NCBI GenBank assembly: GCA_031285975.1
Contig: JAITVE010000212.1
Coordinates: forward strand, 1 to 14,469
From: Candidatus Adiutrix sp.
GTDB lineage: Bacteria > Desulfobacterota > Desulfarculia > Adiutricales > Adiutricaceae
DNA length: 14,469 nucleotides
Direction of reading: 5' to 3'
In this document: positions 1 through 7,480 of the stretch, piece by piece
Numbering within the stretch: position 1 is the first letter of the stretch
Layout of the letters: every line of letters starts with the position of its first letter
Translations under genes and position numbers: made by a program
The notes under the pieces: model-generated
Told to the model about the DNA's origin: nothing
The model's database searches: none
Seen by the model: the letters and a program-made list of their open reading frames with translations, nothing else

Positions 1-951
1 CAAATAATTCATCACCCCATCCCACACGCCGCCCTGGCCAAATTCCGCCGCATATTCGCCCCAGCCCTGCGCTCCCTTGAAATGAATATCCCGGTGCTTT
101 TCCAGCCCGGCCCCCTTCCGTGTTGCAATAAAGGCCGCACCGTCAAAATATTCGGACTGGTTACCCAAAATAGCTTCATAGGTGTTGTGGATAGCTTCGG
201 CGTAGTTGTCCATTTTGCCATACGTCCGTTCCAGGTCAGCCGTCCGCATCACCACTTCGTAAAACTTTTTAAATCCGGCCTCGCGTCCGCCCTCCAGCAT
301 CTTCTGGCGGTCGTGCCGGTGCGGGATATACCCCTCTTGCAGTTTGCCTATATCCAGCCCGGCGTCATTGGCCGCCGCCCGGAAGCCCTCCATACTTTCG
401 GCTACCATCCGGGCCAGTTCGTTTATCGGGCCGCCTTCATATTTTTTGTTTATCAGCGCGTCGGTCAGTTTCAAATCCATCCCGGTGCCGGGGCGGGCTT
501 TTTTCAGAGCCTTGAGAAAAATCTTATTCTGCCCTGCCCACTGAGCAAATTTCGCGGTGAAAAGTCTCTCCAGCCCCAACCTGGTTTGGGCTACCGAGTT
601 CAGCGAGCCTTCCACCCAATCCGAACCGCCCAAAAGGAAGGTGTGCCAGGCTTTTTCGTGATTCATGCCCGAGTCCACAAACCGCTGAATCTCCGCCCCA
701 ACTTCCCTGGCCTTCATCAGGGTCAGCACTCTGGCCCGTTTGTTGTTCAAGGCTTTCCGCTGGGCTTCGTCCAAGTCGTCTATGGCCATCTCCGTCAGCC
801 GCCGGGCCAACTCCGGCTCGTCGAACTGCCGCCCCATCCTGTCCCGCCGCTTGATAACCTCATCGATTATGGCCTGAGCGTCACCGGCCCCCAGCCCATG
901 AATATCAACCAGCTTTTGAGCGCACTCACTTATTTTTTTAACTGACGACAT
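1..951 (-). CDS. Large virion/ejection protein, N-terminal 317 residues (runs off left edge)
   Basis: Reading leftwards from the ATG at 951-949, the frame stays open for exactly 317 codons to base 1, so the gene is cut by the window edge. GGAG at 957-960 lies 5 bases before the start, and the start overlaps the last 14 bases of the preceding ejection-protein gene, which indicates translational coupling. The protein begins MSSVKKISECAQKL and is mostly charged, helix-forming sequence with no signal peptide. Landmarks are a basic/acidic helical stretch at about 30-90, a Trp/Gly-rich segment near 103-112, and the motif GYIPHRHD at 207-214, a type of motif I associate with large phage internal virion proteins. 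Its place after the transglycosylase and the nuclease-domain protein suggests a further DNA-ejection protein or the start of a giant polyvalent protein. No catalytic motif is visible in the part present. The coding call is firm; the role is inferred from context. Confidence 0.82.
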   Translation of the reverse strand, partial: MSSVKKISECAQKLVDIHGLGAGDAQAIIDEVIKRRDRMGRQFDEPELARRLTEMAIDDLDEAQRKALNNKRARVLTLMKAREVGAEIQRFVDSGMNHEKAWHTFLLGGSDWVEGSLNSVAQTRLGLERLFTAKFAQWAGQNKIFLKALKKARPGTGMDLKLTDALINKKYEGGPINELARMVAESMEGFRAAANDAGLDIGKLQEGYIPHRHDRQKMLEGGREAGFKKFYEVVMRTADLERTYGKMDNYAEAIHNTYEAILGNQSEYFDGAAFIATRKGAGLEKHRDIHFKGAQGWGEYAAEFGQGGVWDGVMNYL

Positions 952-3457
952 TGAGACTCCCCTTGATAACGCATTCCGTTCCGTCCACCATGGCTTGGGC
1001 CGTGGTCAAAGTTTCCTGTTCCGCCCTTTGCCCCATAACCGCGTCCTCGCCTTCGCCCCAGCTGCCGTTGCGCAGAAAGTCAATTTCTTCTTCGCTCAGT
1101 TCCAGTTCCCCGCGGGTCGCCATGGCCTCAAGCTGCCGCTCGGCCGCCGCTATTTCCATCTCCCCGGCCTTAAAGCTCACGGCCTGGTCTCCGCCAGTCA
1201 TGGATGTCAAAGGCGTGGCGGTTTCCTGGGAAAAAGCATTGTCTTTTTCGAACAGTTCGTCTATATTTATATTGTCGCTTCTTAAGTCCGGCGGGGGAGC
1301 CTTCCCGTCCGCGTCAGTCTGAGCAAAGTCAGTCGTCCGCTCAGAGCTTGAGGGGCGATTTTTTTTATCTAACGGGTAGGCCGTCAACAGCCACGTCTTT
1401 TTGTCGCTATCCCACTCCAGCCTGACAATAGCCTCAGAGGCGTCATGCACAATAAAAACCCGGCCCGGATATTTCGGGCGTTGCTCAACACGCCCTTCCT
1501 GAATAATGCGGGGCAATGAGCGGGCAAACGCTTCACCATCGTAGCCGTCGCTGTTCCGCCGTTCAATGATATGGGCCAGCCCAAACCCTTGACTCCCGCC
1601 TTTTCCCCAGGGCAAATCAATATTGCCCAGTTCCTCCCGGTAAAAAGCTCCAGGCACATGGCCGCGCTTGACCGCAAGAAGATGCTCGACAGCTTCGTCC
1701 GGCCGCCCCTGAAAGTCAGTGAAAGCTTCCCCGAAGGCGTCTTGATTGCCTTTTGCGGCGGCGGCGCGCATGTTCGCATTGCCCGTGAGGTCTTGAGGTT
1801 GACCCATCTTCGCCGACAAATCTATTTCTTTATGAAGCGCAACGCTGTCCAAATCAATCCCAACGTCTTCCTTGACCAAATGCCGGTTCAAGTCGTCAGG
1901 CTTCCGCACTTCCCGGCCAGCATACACAGCCGCGTCGGTCAGTTCGCGCGAGACGCCGCTTATCTCCGCCAGGCGGTGCGCATCAGCATACAAAGGGCGG
2001 CCCTCCCCGATGATTTTCCGGGCCAGCCCCACCGTGCTCAAATCCAGGCCGGATATCAGGGTAATATCATCTATCTCCAAAAAAGCATCGGTTGGCCGGG
2101 CCGCCCTCTTTTGCCCGCGGAACTCGCGCACCCCCGGACGCATCTTCGCCAGAGCGGCCCTTATTCCGCCGCTTGCGTCAGTCAAGGCAATCAGGGCGGC
2201 CCGGCGACCGTCCCCCATATCAAACACGGCGGCAGGCTGGGCCATAGCGCGGGGCAGACCGGCCAAGTCAATGCCGCTCCACTCCTCTTGCAACCGAACC
2301 CGCCGCGCCAAATCCGGCGACATCTCCAGCCAGCCCTGCCCGTCCAACATCCGAAAAACCGGGGGCGATTCACCCAAAATCAAACGGGGGCCATCAGGGC
2401 CAGCGGGCGCGGTGGAAAGTTTGTCGCTTTCCCTGAAAAGGCCCTGGTCAAAGTCAGCCATCTCCCGGCGAAAAGCGTCAACGTCCCGGTCGATTACCCT
2501 TTGTTCCTGGTTCAAAAGTCCGCCAATATATTCCGGGTCGGCCATTCTCGCTTCAAGCGCGGCCCGCGCTTCATCCAAAACAGGTTTCACAGCCGCTTCA
2601 ACGTCCGGCGATGCCCCCCGTTCCATATCGTTCACCGCTTTTTGCAGGGCCCCCATGTGGCTTTTCGCCAGCTTCTGATGGCTATACAGTTCCAGTCCAC
2701 CACCCAGGGCTCCGAAGAAAGAGCCGAACGCCCCGGAAACGGCGATGTCGGCCATAGCCTCTTTCAAGCCCAGGTCAGCCCCCCAGTCATTGGCCAGCGG
2801 GAAAGATACAGCGTCCACTACCGCCGCCCCGGCCGCGCCTTCCGCCGCCCCGGCTGTCACATTGCGGCCTATGATCCCGGCACGGGATACCTTGCCCGCC
2901 TTGAAGGCCTGTTTGACCCGGCTTATGCCCGCCCCGAAGGGAATCAGGTTTATAGGGTCGGCCAGCCCCGCCGCCAAGCCGCCGCCGAACGAAGCCGCGC
3001 CCGACAAAACGCCCGGCGGCATGGCCGCGACTGTGTCCGCGTCCGCCCCATTGTCCTCATAAGCCTGGCTATAGGCCGAGAACCGTTGCAGAGACATCTT
3101 GCCATCGTCTTCGAACTGAAAGCCTTCCGGCACGGCAAAGCCCATTTCCGCCAATTCGCCCGAAGAATACCGGGGGACAAAATCCTCCTGCCGAACGTTC
3201 TTTTTGCCGCTTCGCCAGTCCTGCCGCAGCGCGGACAAGTCGTATTGCTTCCGGGCCTCCGGGTCGCTGTCCAAAAATTCCGACACCTGGGACGATATGG
3301 CCGCTTCCATCACCGCCGAGTTGAGGTACGATTCCCGGAAAGCAGTCCGCCCGCTGGCCCGTGCGCCTTCCATTCTGGCCGTCTGCTCAGGTATGTCCTC
3401 ATAGCCCAGTCCGCTCACCGGCAAGCGGTCGGCGCTCAAACTCAGCCCCTTAAGCAT
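938..3457 (-). CDS. Internal virion/ejection protein with phage BECR-type (barnase-like) nuclease domain
   Basis: An 839-residue protein starting at the ATG at 3457, chosen because GGAGG (3463-3467) lies 5 bases upstream; the in-frame TTG at 3469 has no comparable site. Residues 1-130 are polar and helical. About 140-260 holds Gly/Ala-rich hydrophobic stretches (GVLSGAASFGGGLAAGLADP and later AGAAEGAAGAAVV and SGAFGSFFGALGGG), which suit membrane insertion during genome ejection. About 260-350 is charged and helical. About 360-470 weakly resembles MuF C-terminal domains (LPRAMAQPAAVFD near 401-413). About 599-700 looks like a phage Barnase-EndoU-ColicinE5/D-RelE nuclease domain: GHVPGAFYREELGNIDLPWG, then GLAHII with His629, and WLLTAY at 689-694. 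Such domains occur in phage polyvalent proteins thought to enter the host with the DNA. The likely role is ejection protein plus RNase effector. The gene is certain, the ejection role probable, and the nuclease activity inferred from motifs. Confidence 0.85.
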   Translation of the reverse strand: MLKGLSLSADRLPVSGLGYEDIPEQTARMEGARASGRTAFRESYLNSAVMEAAISSQVSEFLDSDPEARKQYDLSALRQDWRSGKKNVRQEDFVPRYSSGELAEMGFAVPEGFQFEDDGKMSLQRFSAYSQAYEDNGADADTVAAMPPGVLSGAASFGGGLAAGLADPINLIPFGAGISRVKQAFKAGKVSRAGIIGRNVTAGAAEGAAGAAVVDAVSFPLANDWGADLGLKEAMADIAVSGAFGSFFGALGGGLELYSHQKLAKSHMGALQKAVNDMERGASPDVEAAVKPVLDEARAALEARMADPEYIGGLLNQEQRVIDRDVDAFRREMADFDQGLFRESDKLSTAPAGPDGPRLILGESPPVFRMLDGQGWLEMSPDLARRVRLQEEWSGIDLAGLPRAMAQPAAVFDMGDGRRAALIALTDASGGIRAALAKMRPGVREFRGQKRAARPTDAFLEIDDITLISGLDLSTVGLARKIIGEGRPLYADAHRLAEISGVSRELTDAAVYAGREVRKPDDLNRHLVKEDVGIDLDSVALHKEIDLSAKMGQPQDLTGNANMRAAAAKGNQDAFGEAFTDFQGRPDEAVEHLLAVKRGHVPGAFYREELGNIDLPWGKGGSQGFGLAHIIERRNSDGYDGEAFARSLPRIIQEGRVEQRPKYPGRVFIVHDASEAIVRLEWDSDKKTWLLTAYPLDKKNRPSSSERTTDFAQTDADGKAPPPDLRSDNINIDELFEKDNAFSQETATPLTSMTGGDQAVSFKAGEMEIAAAERQLEAMATRGELELSEEEIDFLRNGSWGEGEDAVMGQRAEQETLTTAQAMVDGTECVIKGSLNVVS

Positions 3458-3462
3458 GTCAG

Positions 3463-3467
3463 CCTCC
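3463..3467 (-). promoter_or_regulatory. Ribosome binding site fixing the start of the 839-residue ejection protein
   Basis: The mRNA reads GGAGG-CTGAC-ATG, with a 5-base spacer to the ATG at 3457. This favours 3457 over the upstream in-frame TTG at 3469, whose codon lies just before the GGAGG. The site is in the 30-base gap after the transglycosylase stop codon. Confidence 0.75.
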
Positions 3468-3487
3468 AATTCCCGCGCTGGTCATGG

Positions 3488-6487
3488 TTATTCGTCATCA
3501 TCGGCGGATACTCCAAAGGCGGCAGGGTTCGGCCTGCGGTTGCCAAAGTCTTTAACGGTGTTGGCCCGCACGGCCTCAATAAACAGCGAATGCTCGTCAA
3601 CGGGCGGCGTTGCCCGCATTCGGCTGATGACTTCCGCCGCCCGCTTGTCGCGTTCCTCTTTGTTGCCGGTTCCGGCCCCTCTTGCAACATCGCCGAGGGG
3701 TGCGCCGCCGCTTCCGCCAAGAGGGGTGCCTGCAATATTATGCCCGCGCGTGCCGACATAGGCGGCGTCACCTCTGGAAACCCGCACCGAGCGGCTCCCG
3801 TCAAACGTTTCCTGGCGGCCGGTGAGGCGGCTGGTGAGAACGAAAGAATCATCGCCGTCGTTAATCCAGTAAAAATCGTCGCCGAACTGCTGGCTCAAAG
3901 TGTTCAGTCCGTTTAAAACACTTTCCTTGTCGCCGGTCTCCCCATTGCTATCCGGGGTCAAATAGATGTTGGCGTACTCGGTGTTTATGGCCGCCGCCCC
4001 GCCAAACATAGCGTCCAGGGCATATTTAATTTCTTTGGCGGCCTCTTTTTCCGACGCGCCGCTTTCAATCAGGCTGGCCGCCACACCGGCGGCGAACTCT
4101 CGCAAGCCTTCCTGCTTCTGCCCCGCGTCAGGGTCGAGCCCGCCGGAATTACTCACGCGGCCGGTCAGCAGTTCACCGTAATCAGTGTCGTCAACCGCGT
4201 CGCGCACCAGAACTTCCAGGGCGGCAGCTTTGATATTCGTTAATTTCGGGGGCCGGTTAACCGCCAACTGTGCGGCCCGTCCAAGCCTCGGGTCGCCCGT
4301 CGAAAAAGCCTGGGCGGCCAGCACTTCATGAAAGCCGACTCCGAGTTGGTTAAACGCCGCCCCGGCTTCCGTGCCGAACTCATGGTCAAGTTGGCTCAAT
4401 ATGGTCAGCCGCTCCTGGGGGTTTTTGGCCTGATTCAAGATCTGGCTATATTCGTCAACCTGCCTCTTGCTCAAGGCTATTTTTTCCAGCCCGGCCAGGC
4501 CCATCCCCGCGTCAGCCGCCAGCCTTCTGGTCACCGCCGCCCTGGCCTTGAAAACCGCCGCTTTATCCTCCGGGTTCAGATACCCGAGGGCGGCTTCCTT
4601 TTTCAGAGTTTTATCAACTTGAGCGGACAAAAAACCGGCGGGGTCATCGTTCAAGGCCTTATATTGCCTTTCAAGCTCCGTCACCACCATGCCCTGAAAT
4701 TCTTTTTTGGCCCGGTAGCCTTCGGCGTCCCGTTCCGCGTCCGGGGCCAGTTCCGTTCTGGCCCTGGCTATCTGTTCAGGGTACGGCAGCCCCAGATTGA
4801 TTGGGTCGGTCACCCAGGCGCGGGCTTCATAGGCTTTTTCCTTTTCCGCTTCATATTTGGCCGTACTGCCTTCCGGCAGCAGTTCAAGAGCCTCCAGTGC
4901 TTGGAACCGCTCCAGCAAAGCAGGGTTGTCGCGCCCGGTGTCAATAATCATGGCCGCTTCATCTTGGGCCAGGCCCGGCAGCATCTGGGCTTGGGCCTTA
5001 AACTCTTTGTTCCTGGCAGCCTTGGCCTTGTCGAGGGAACTCCGCATAAAAGCCTGGTTCTTGGGCGAAATGACGCTGCTGTAAGCCCCTGGCGCCTGCC
5101 GCCCGGCCCCTTCTCCGGCAGCTTCAACAGCGCTTTGCGCAAGAGGCTCTGCCTCGGCTTCCGCCGGGGCCATGCCGCCCGCGTCGGTGGCCGTGTCTCC
5201 GGGCATATCCGCGCTGGCCAGCATCACCGGCTTGTCGCCTTGCCCCTTATCGGGGGCAAGGCCGCCCATAGCCTGGCGGTTCTTCATAACAGTGGGGGCG
5301 TAATTTTTTATTTCCCGCTGTTTGGCCGCGTTCCCGGCCCATATGCCCCAGTCGCCCGTGCGCAAGCCGTGAACCGCGTCCGGCCCGCCGTTGTAGGCCG
5401 CCAAAGCCTCTTCCCAGTTGCCGTATTGGGCATACAGTTGCCCTAACAGTTTTGTCCCCGCCCTGACCGAATTTTGAGGGTCAGAACGGTCGCCGGTGAA
5501 GCCCAGGCCTTCATACGTTTTTTGCGTCACCTGCATCAAACCTTTGACTCCGGTGGGGGAGACCGCTCCCGGCTGAAAACGTGATTCCGTCTGCATCACC
5601 GCCATAATAACGTCCGTGGGCACGCCATATTCCGCTGAAGCATTATTGGCCAACCCAAGATACGCTTCGGATCCTTTTGGCAGGTTCACCGGGTGGGCTC
5701 CGCCACTCCCGGAGGGCTGCCCGCTTCCGCCCGTCGGTTGCCCTCCAGCCGCCGCCACGTTCATCCGCATGGTTCCCAGCCCGCTTCTGTAAATTTCTTC
5801 AGCGGTGTCCAGTTCGCCAGCCTCCACAGCCCGGTTAAAAACCTCCAGGGCCGCGTCCTCCCTTATTTTGTCCACCCCCAAAGCCACATATCCCGGGGGA
5901 GCCCCCCGGTTCATGTGGGCGTACATTTCTTCCGCGCCCTTCATATGTTGCTGCCAGTTAAGCGGGTCTTGAGCCGCCTGGGCCATGCCGTGTTCATAGA
6001 CAGACTGATAGGTCTGGGCTTCATATTTTTTTTGTTCGTTGTTGCTGTGCTCCCGTATGCCTCCCAGGGTGCGGCTGGCAATGCCGCCAATGTGCTGGGT
6101 CAAATACGCCGAGACCCTGGCGTTGCCTTTCCACGGGCCCAAAGTCCGGGCCGCGTATTCGCGGTTAAAATCCATAAAATCCTTTTCAGCGTTAAAGGCG
6201 TCGGCCCCCTGCCTGTTCTGCCGAACATCATCAAGATGTGCCGCGTAGTCCTGCTCGGCCTGCAAGGTCAGGTTCACCAGGTCATACTGCTGCTTGTTCA
6301 GCGCCTTTTGATACAGAGCCCCGCTCACCGTGTCCAGCCCCCGGGCCATATCCATGAGGGCCGGGGCCAGCATCTTGTCACTGGTGGACATAAAGCCTTC
6401 CGGCCCGCGATACTGCGCGGCCGGGCCGGGGTTCGAACCGTTGGCTATGCCCATGGTGCTTTCGCGTACTTTGATTGTCAGAGCCAT
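3488..6487 (-). CDS. Internal virion protein with lytic transglycosylase (SLT) domain
   Basis: A 999-residue ejected protein that should cut peptidoglycan so that DNA can cross the Gram-negative cell wall. Residues 1-245 are helical and charged. A Gly/Ser/Pro linker (about 246-268) leads into a lysozyme-like SLT domain at about 275-400. That domain holds MQTESRF with the expected catalytic Glu301, GLMQ at 316-319, and AYNGG with Tyr365. After an Ala/Gly/Asp/Glu-rich spacer (about 400-480), the remaining 500 residues are long charged helices, ending in a Gly-rich hinge (AGTPLGGSGGAPLG) and an acidic tail (SADDDE). The domains are arranged differently from T7 gp16, where the transglycosylase is at the extreme N terminus. 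The ATG at 6487 follows the previous stop by 4 bases, with a weak AAAGGCGGG-type site. An in-frame ATG at 6454 is a possible alternative, but no better site precedes it. The family call is strong from the SLT motifs. Confidence 0.93.
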   Translation of the reverse strand: MALTIKVRESTMGIANGSNPGPAAQYRGPEGFMSTSDKMLAPALMDMARGLDTVSGALYQKALNKQQYDLVNLTLQAEQDYAAHLDDVRQNRQGADAFNAEKDFMDFNREYAARTLGPWKGNARVSAYLTQHIGGIASRTLGGIREHSNNEQKKYEAQTYQSVYEHGMAQAAQDPLNWQQHMKGAEEMYAHMNRGAPPGYVALGVDKIREDAALEVFNRAVEAGELDTAEEIYRSGLGTMRMNVAAAGGQPTGGSGQPSGSGGAHPVNLPKGSEAYLGLANNASAEYGVPTDVIMAVMQTESRFQPGAVSPTGVKGLMQVTQKTYEGLGFTGDRSDPQNSVRAGTKLLGQLYAQYGNWEEALAAYNGGPDAVHGLRTGDWGIWAGNAAKQREIKNYAPTVMKNRQAMGGLAPDKGQGDKPVMLASADMPGDTATDAGGMAPAEAEAEPLAQSAVEAAGEGAGRQAPGAYSSVISPKNQAFMRSSLDKAKAARNKEFKAQAQMLPGLAQDEAAMIIDTGRDNPALLERFQALEALELLPEGSTAKYEAEKEKAYEARAWVTDPINLGLPYPEQIARARTELAPDAERDAEGYRAKKEFQGMVVTELERQYKALNDDPAGFLSAQVDKTLKKEAALGYLNPEDKAAVFKARAAVTRRLAADAGMGLAGLEKIALSKRQVDEYSQILNQAKNPQERLTILSQLDHEFGTEAGAAFNQLGVGFHEVLAAQAFSTGDPRLGRAAQLAVNRPPKLTNIKAAALEVLVRDAVDDTDYGELLTGRVSNSGGLDPDAGQKQEGLREFAAGVAASLIESGASEKEAAKEIKYALDAMFGGAAAINTEYANIYLTPDSNGETGDKESVLNGLNTLSQQFGDDFYWINDGDDSFVLTSRLTGRQETFDGSRSVRVSRGDAAYVGTRGHNIAGTPLGGSGGAPLGDVARGAGTGNKEERDKRAAEVISRMRATPPVDEHSLFIEAVRANTVKDFGNRRPNPAAFGVSADDDE

Positions 6488-6491
6488 CCGA

Positions 6492-7019
6492 TCACCCGCC
6501 TTTCAACATCTGGTGCTGCGCCATCGCGCCGCCAATGCCGCCCAAAATACTCCCGCCCACGCCCAGCCCCACGGCCAGCGCGCTGCCCTTGGATTGCTGC
6601 CGCTGATACTTGTACCAACTCTGGTTGTTCAGCGCCGAGTTGGCGTTGGCCTCATGCTGCCAGGCGGCTGTGGCCGCGTTGTTGGTTATGATGTTCGCGT
6701 CATACTGCTGTTCCTGGGCGCTTTCCGCCAACAGCGACAAGCCGCTGCCGCTGTCCATCTCAAAGCCGCTGGCCCCCAGCTGGCTCCGCATCTCACCCAT
6801 TTGGCGGGCCGAGGCCCTCATGGCCCGTTCCCGGTCGGCGTCGCCCTTGGCTATTTCGTTCCGGGCCAGCGCTTTACTCACCTCAGCCTGGTCAGCCGCG
6901 ATAGCCGCGTTGTAGTCGGCCGAGGCCTTGGCGGCCTTGGTCTGCTGGCGATACTCCACAAATTTGCTGGCCGCGCTGGCCACCGCCGAAGCCACGGCAA
7001 AGGCAACAGGATGACACAT
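6492..7019 (-). CDS. Internal virion (core) protein, T7 gp14-like
   Basis: A 175-residue protein. The ATG at 7019 is preferred over an in-frame TTG at 7034, because GGAGG (7028-7032) lies 8 bases before the ATG. It overlaps the previous stop by one base (TGATG). The N terminus is hydrophobic and alanine-rich (HPVAFAVASAVASAASKF), the middle (about 25-90) is a charged, coiled-coil-like helix rich in Ala, Glu and Arg, and the C terminus is a glycine-zipper hydrophobic segment (ALAVGLGVGGSILGGIGGAM). Two membrane-prone ends around a helical core match the T7 gp14 class of small core proteins, which is ejected and lodges in the outer membrane as part of the DNA-translocation channel. Its place directly before the transglycosylase is the same as gp14 before gp15/gp16 in T7. 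The assignment rests on architecture and position more than on recognised conserved residues. Confidence 0.82.
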   Translation of the reverse strand: MCHPVAFAVASAVASAASKFVEYRQQTKAAKASADYNAAIAADQAEVSKALARNEIAKGDADRERAMRASARQMGEMRSQLGASGFEMDSGSGLSLLAESAQEQQYDANIITNNAATAAWQHEANANSALNNQSWYKYQRQQSKGSALAVGLGVGGSILGGIGGAMAQHQMLKGG

Positions 7020-7480
7020 CAGGCTTTCCTCCAAAAACGGTAAAATACTTCGCCGCGAATAATGGTTTGTTCCGGGCTTATTTCAAAGCCGCACCAGCGC
7101 AGCCAGCTGATAGACAGCCGGTTTTCGCCGTGCACATAGTTTTCCAAAAGCTCGCATCCCTCCTGCATCCGGGCCACCCACGAACGCGACTGGCGCAAAA
7201 ACTCTATCCAGTAGTTTTTGAGTTCCTCCGTGCCCAGCATCCACGGCCTCCCTTTGCGGCTGAACACGCAGCCGCTCCGCGCCACGCCCCACATCATTAC
7301 CGGGCGTTCGTCCACAATGGCCGTCCACACCCGCGCTGAGGTTTTTAAACCCCGGCTCAGGGCTTCATACGGGTTGTCGCGGTGGCTGGCCCACACCTCC
7401 CGCCGGTCAGCCTCCCGCATGTTGGCGGCCAGGGGCAGCAGGTGCGATACGTTGCCGTGCTCAATTCGGTAGTCCACCAT
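7019..7480 (-). CDS. T7 gp13-like / DUF2833 protein (GNAT-like fold)
   Basis: A 153-residue protein beginning MVDYRIEHGNVSHLL at the ATG at 7480, which shares one base with the stop of tail tubular protein B (TGATG). The frame is open further upstream, but that extension (to 7645) lies entirely inside the tail gene and looks like an out-of-frame reading. The visible pattern fits the DUF2833 family that includes T7 gp13: an N-terminal helix with the conserved-looking REVWASHRDNPYEAL, a short beta section VWTAIVDERPVMMWGVA, a helical middle (85-120), and the ending WLRWCGFEI with GEVFYRFWR. The last part resembles the final strands of GNAT acetyltransferase folds, but I see no clear acetyl-CoA loop, so catalysis should not be assumed. 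Genes of this family sit between the tail tubular and core-protein genes of T7-like phages, as here, and are needed for particle morphogenesis. Confidence 0.83.
   Translation of the reverse strand: MVDYRIEHGNVSHLLPLAANMREADRREVWASHRDNPYEALSRGLKTSARVWTAIVDERPVMMWGVARSGCVFSRKGRPWMLGTEELKNYWIEFLRQSRSWVARMQEGCELLENYVHGENRLSISWLRWCGFEISPEQTIIRGEVFYRFWRKA
7028..7032 (-). promoter_or_regulatory. Ribosome binding site fixing the start of the gp14-like gene
   Basis: The mRNA reads GGAGG, then 8 bases, then ATG at 7019. The site lies inside the last codons of the upstream gp13-like gene. The alternative TTG start at 7034 would overlap this site and has no site of its own. Confidence 0.7.

Noticed and set aside
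82..945. A 287-codon open frame on the plus strand at the left end
   Set aside because: It is antisense to the partial ejection-protein gene, which has a ribosome site, coupled start and balanced composition. The plus frame is Pro/Phe/His-rich without motifs.
1571..3916. A 781-codon open frame on the plus strand
   Set aside because: It lies antisense to two genes with clear family features, is full of Arg, His, Pro and Gln with no domain pattern, and has no good ribosome site. GC-rich coding DNA often leaves the opposite strand open.
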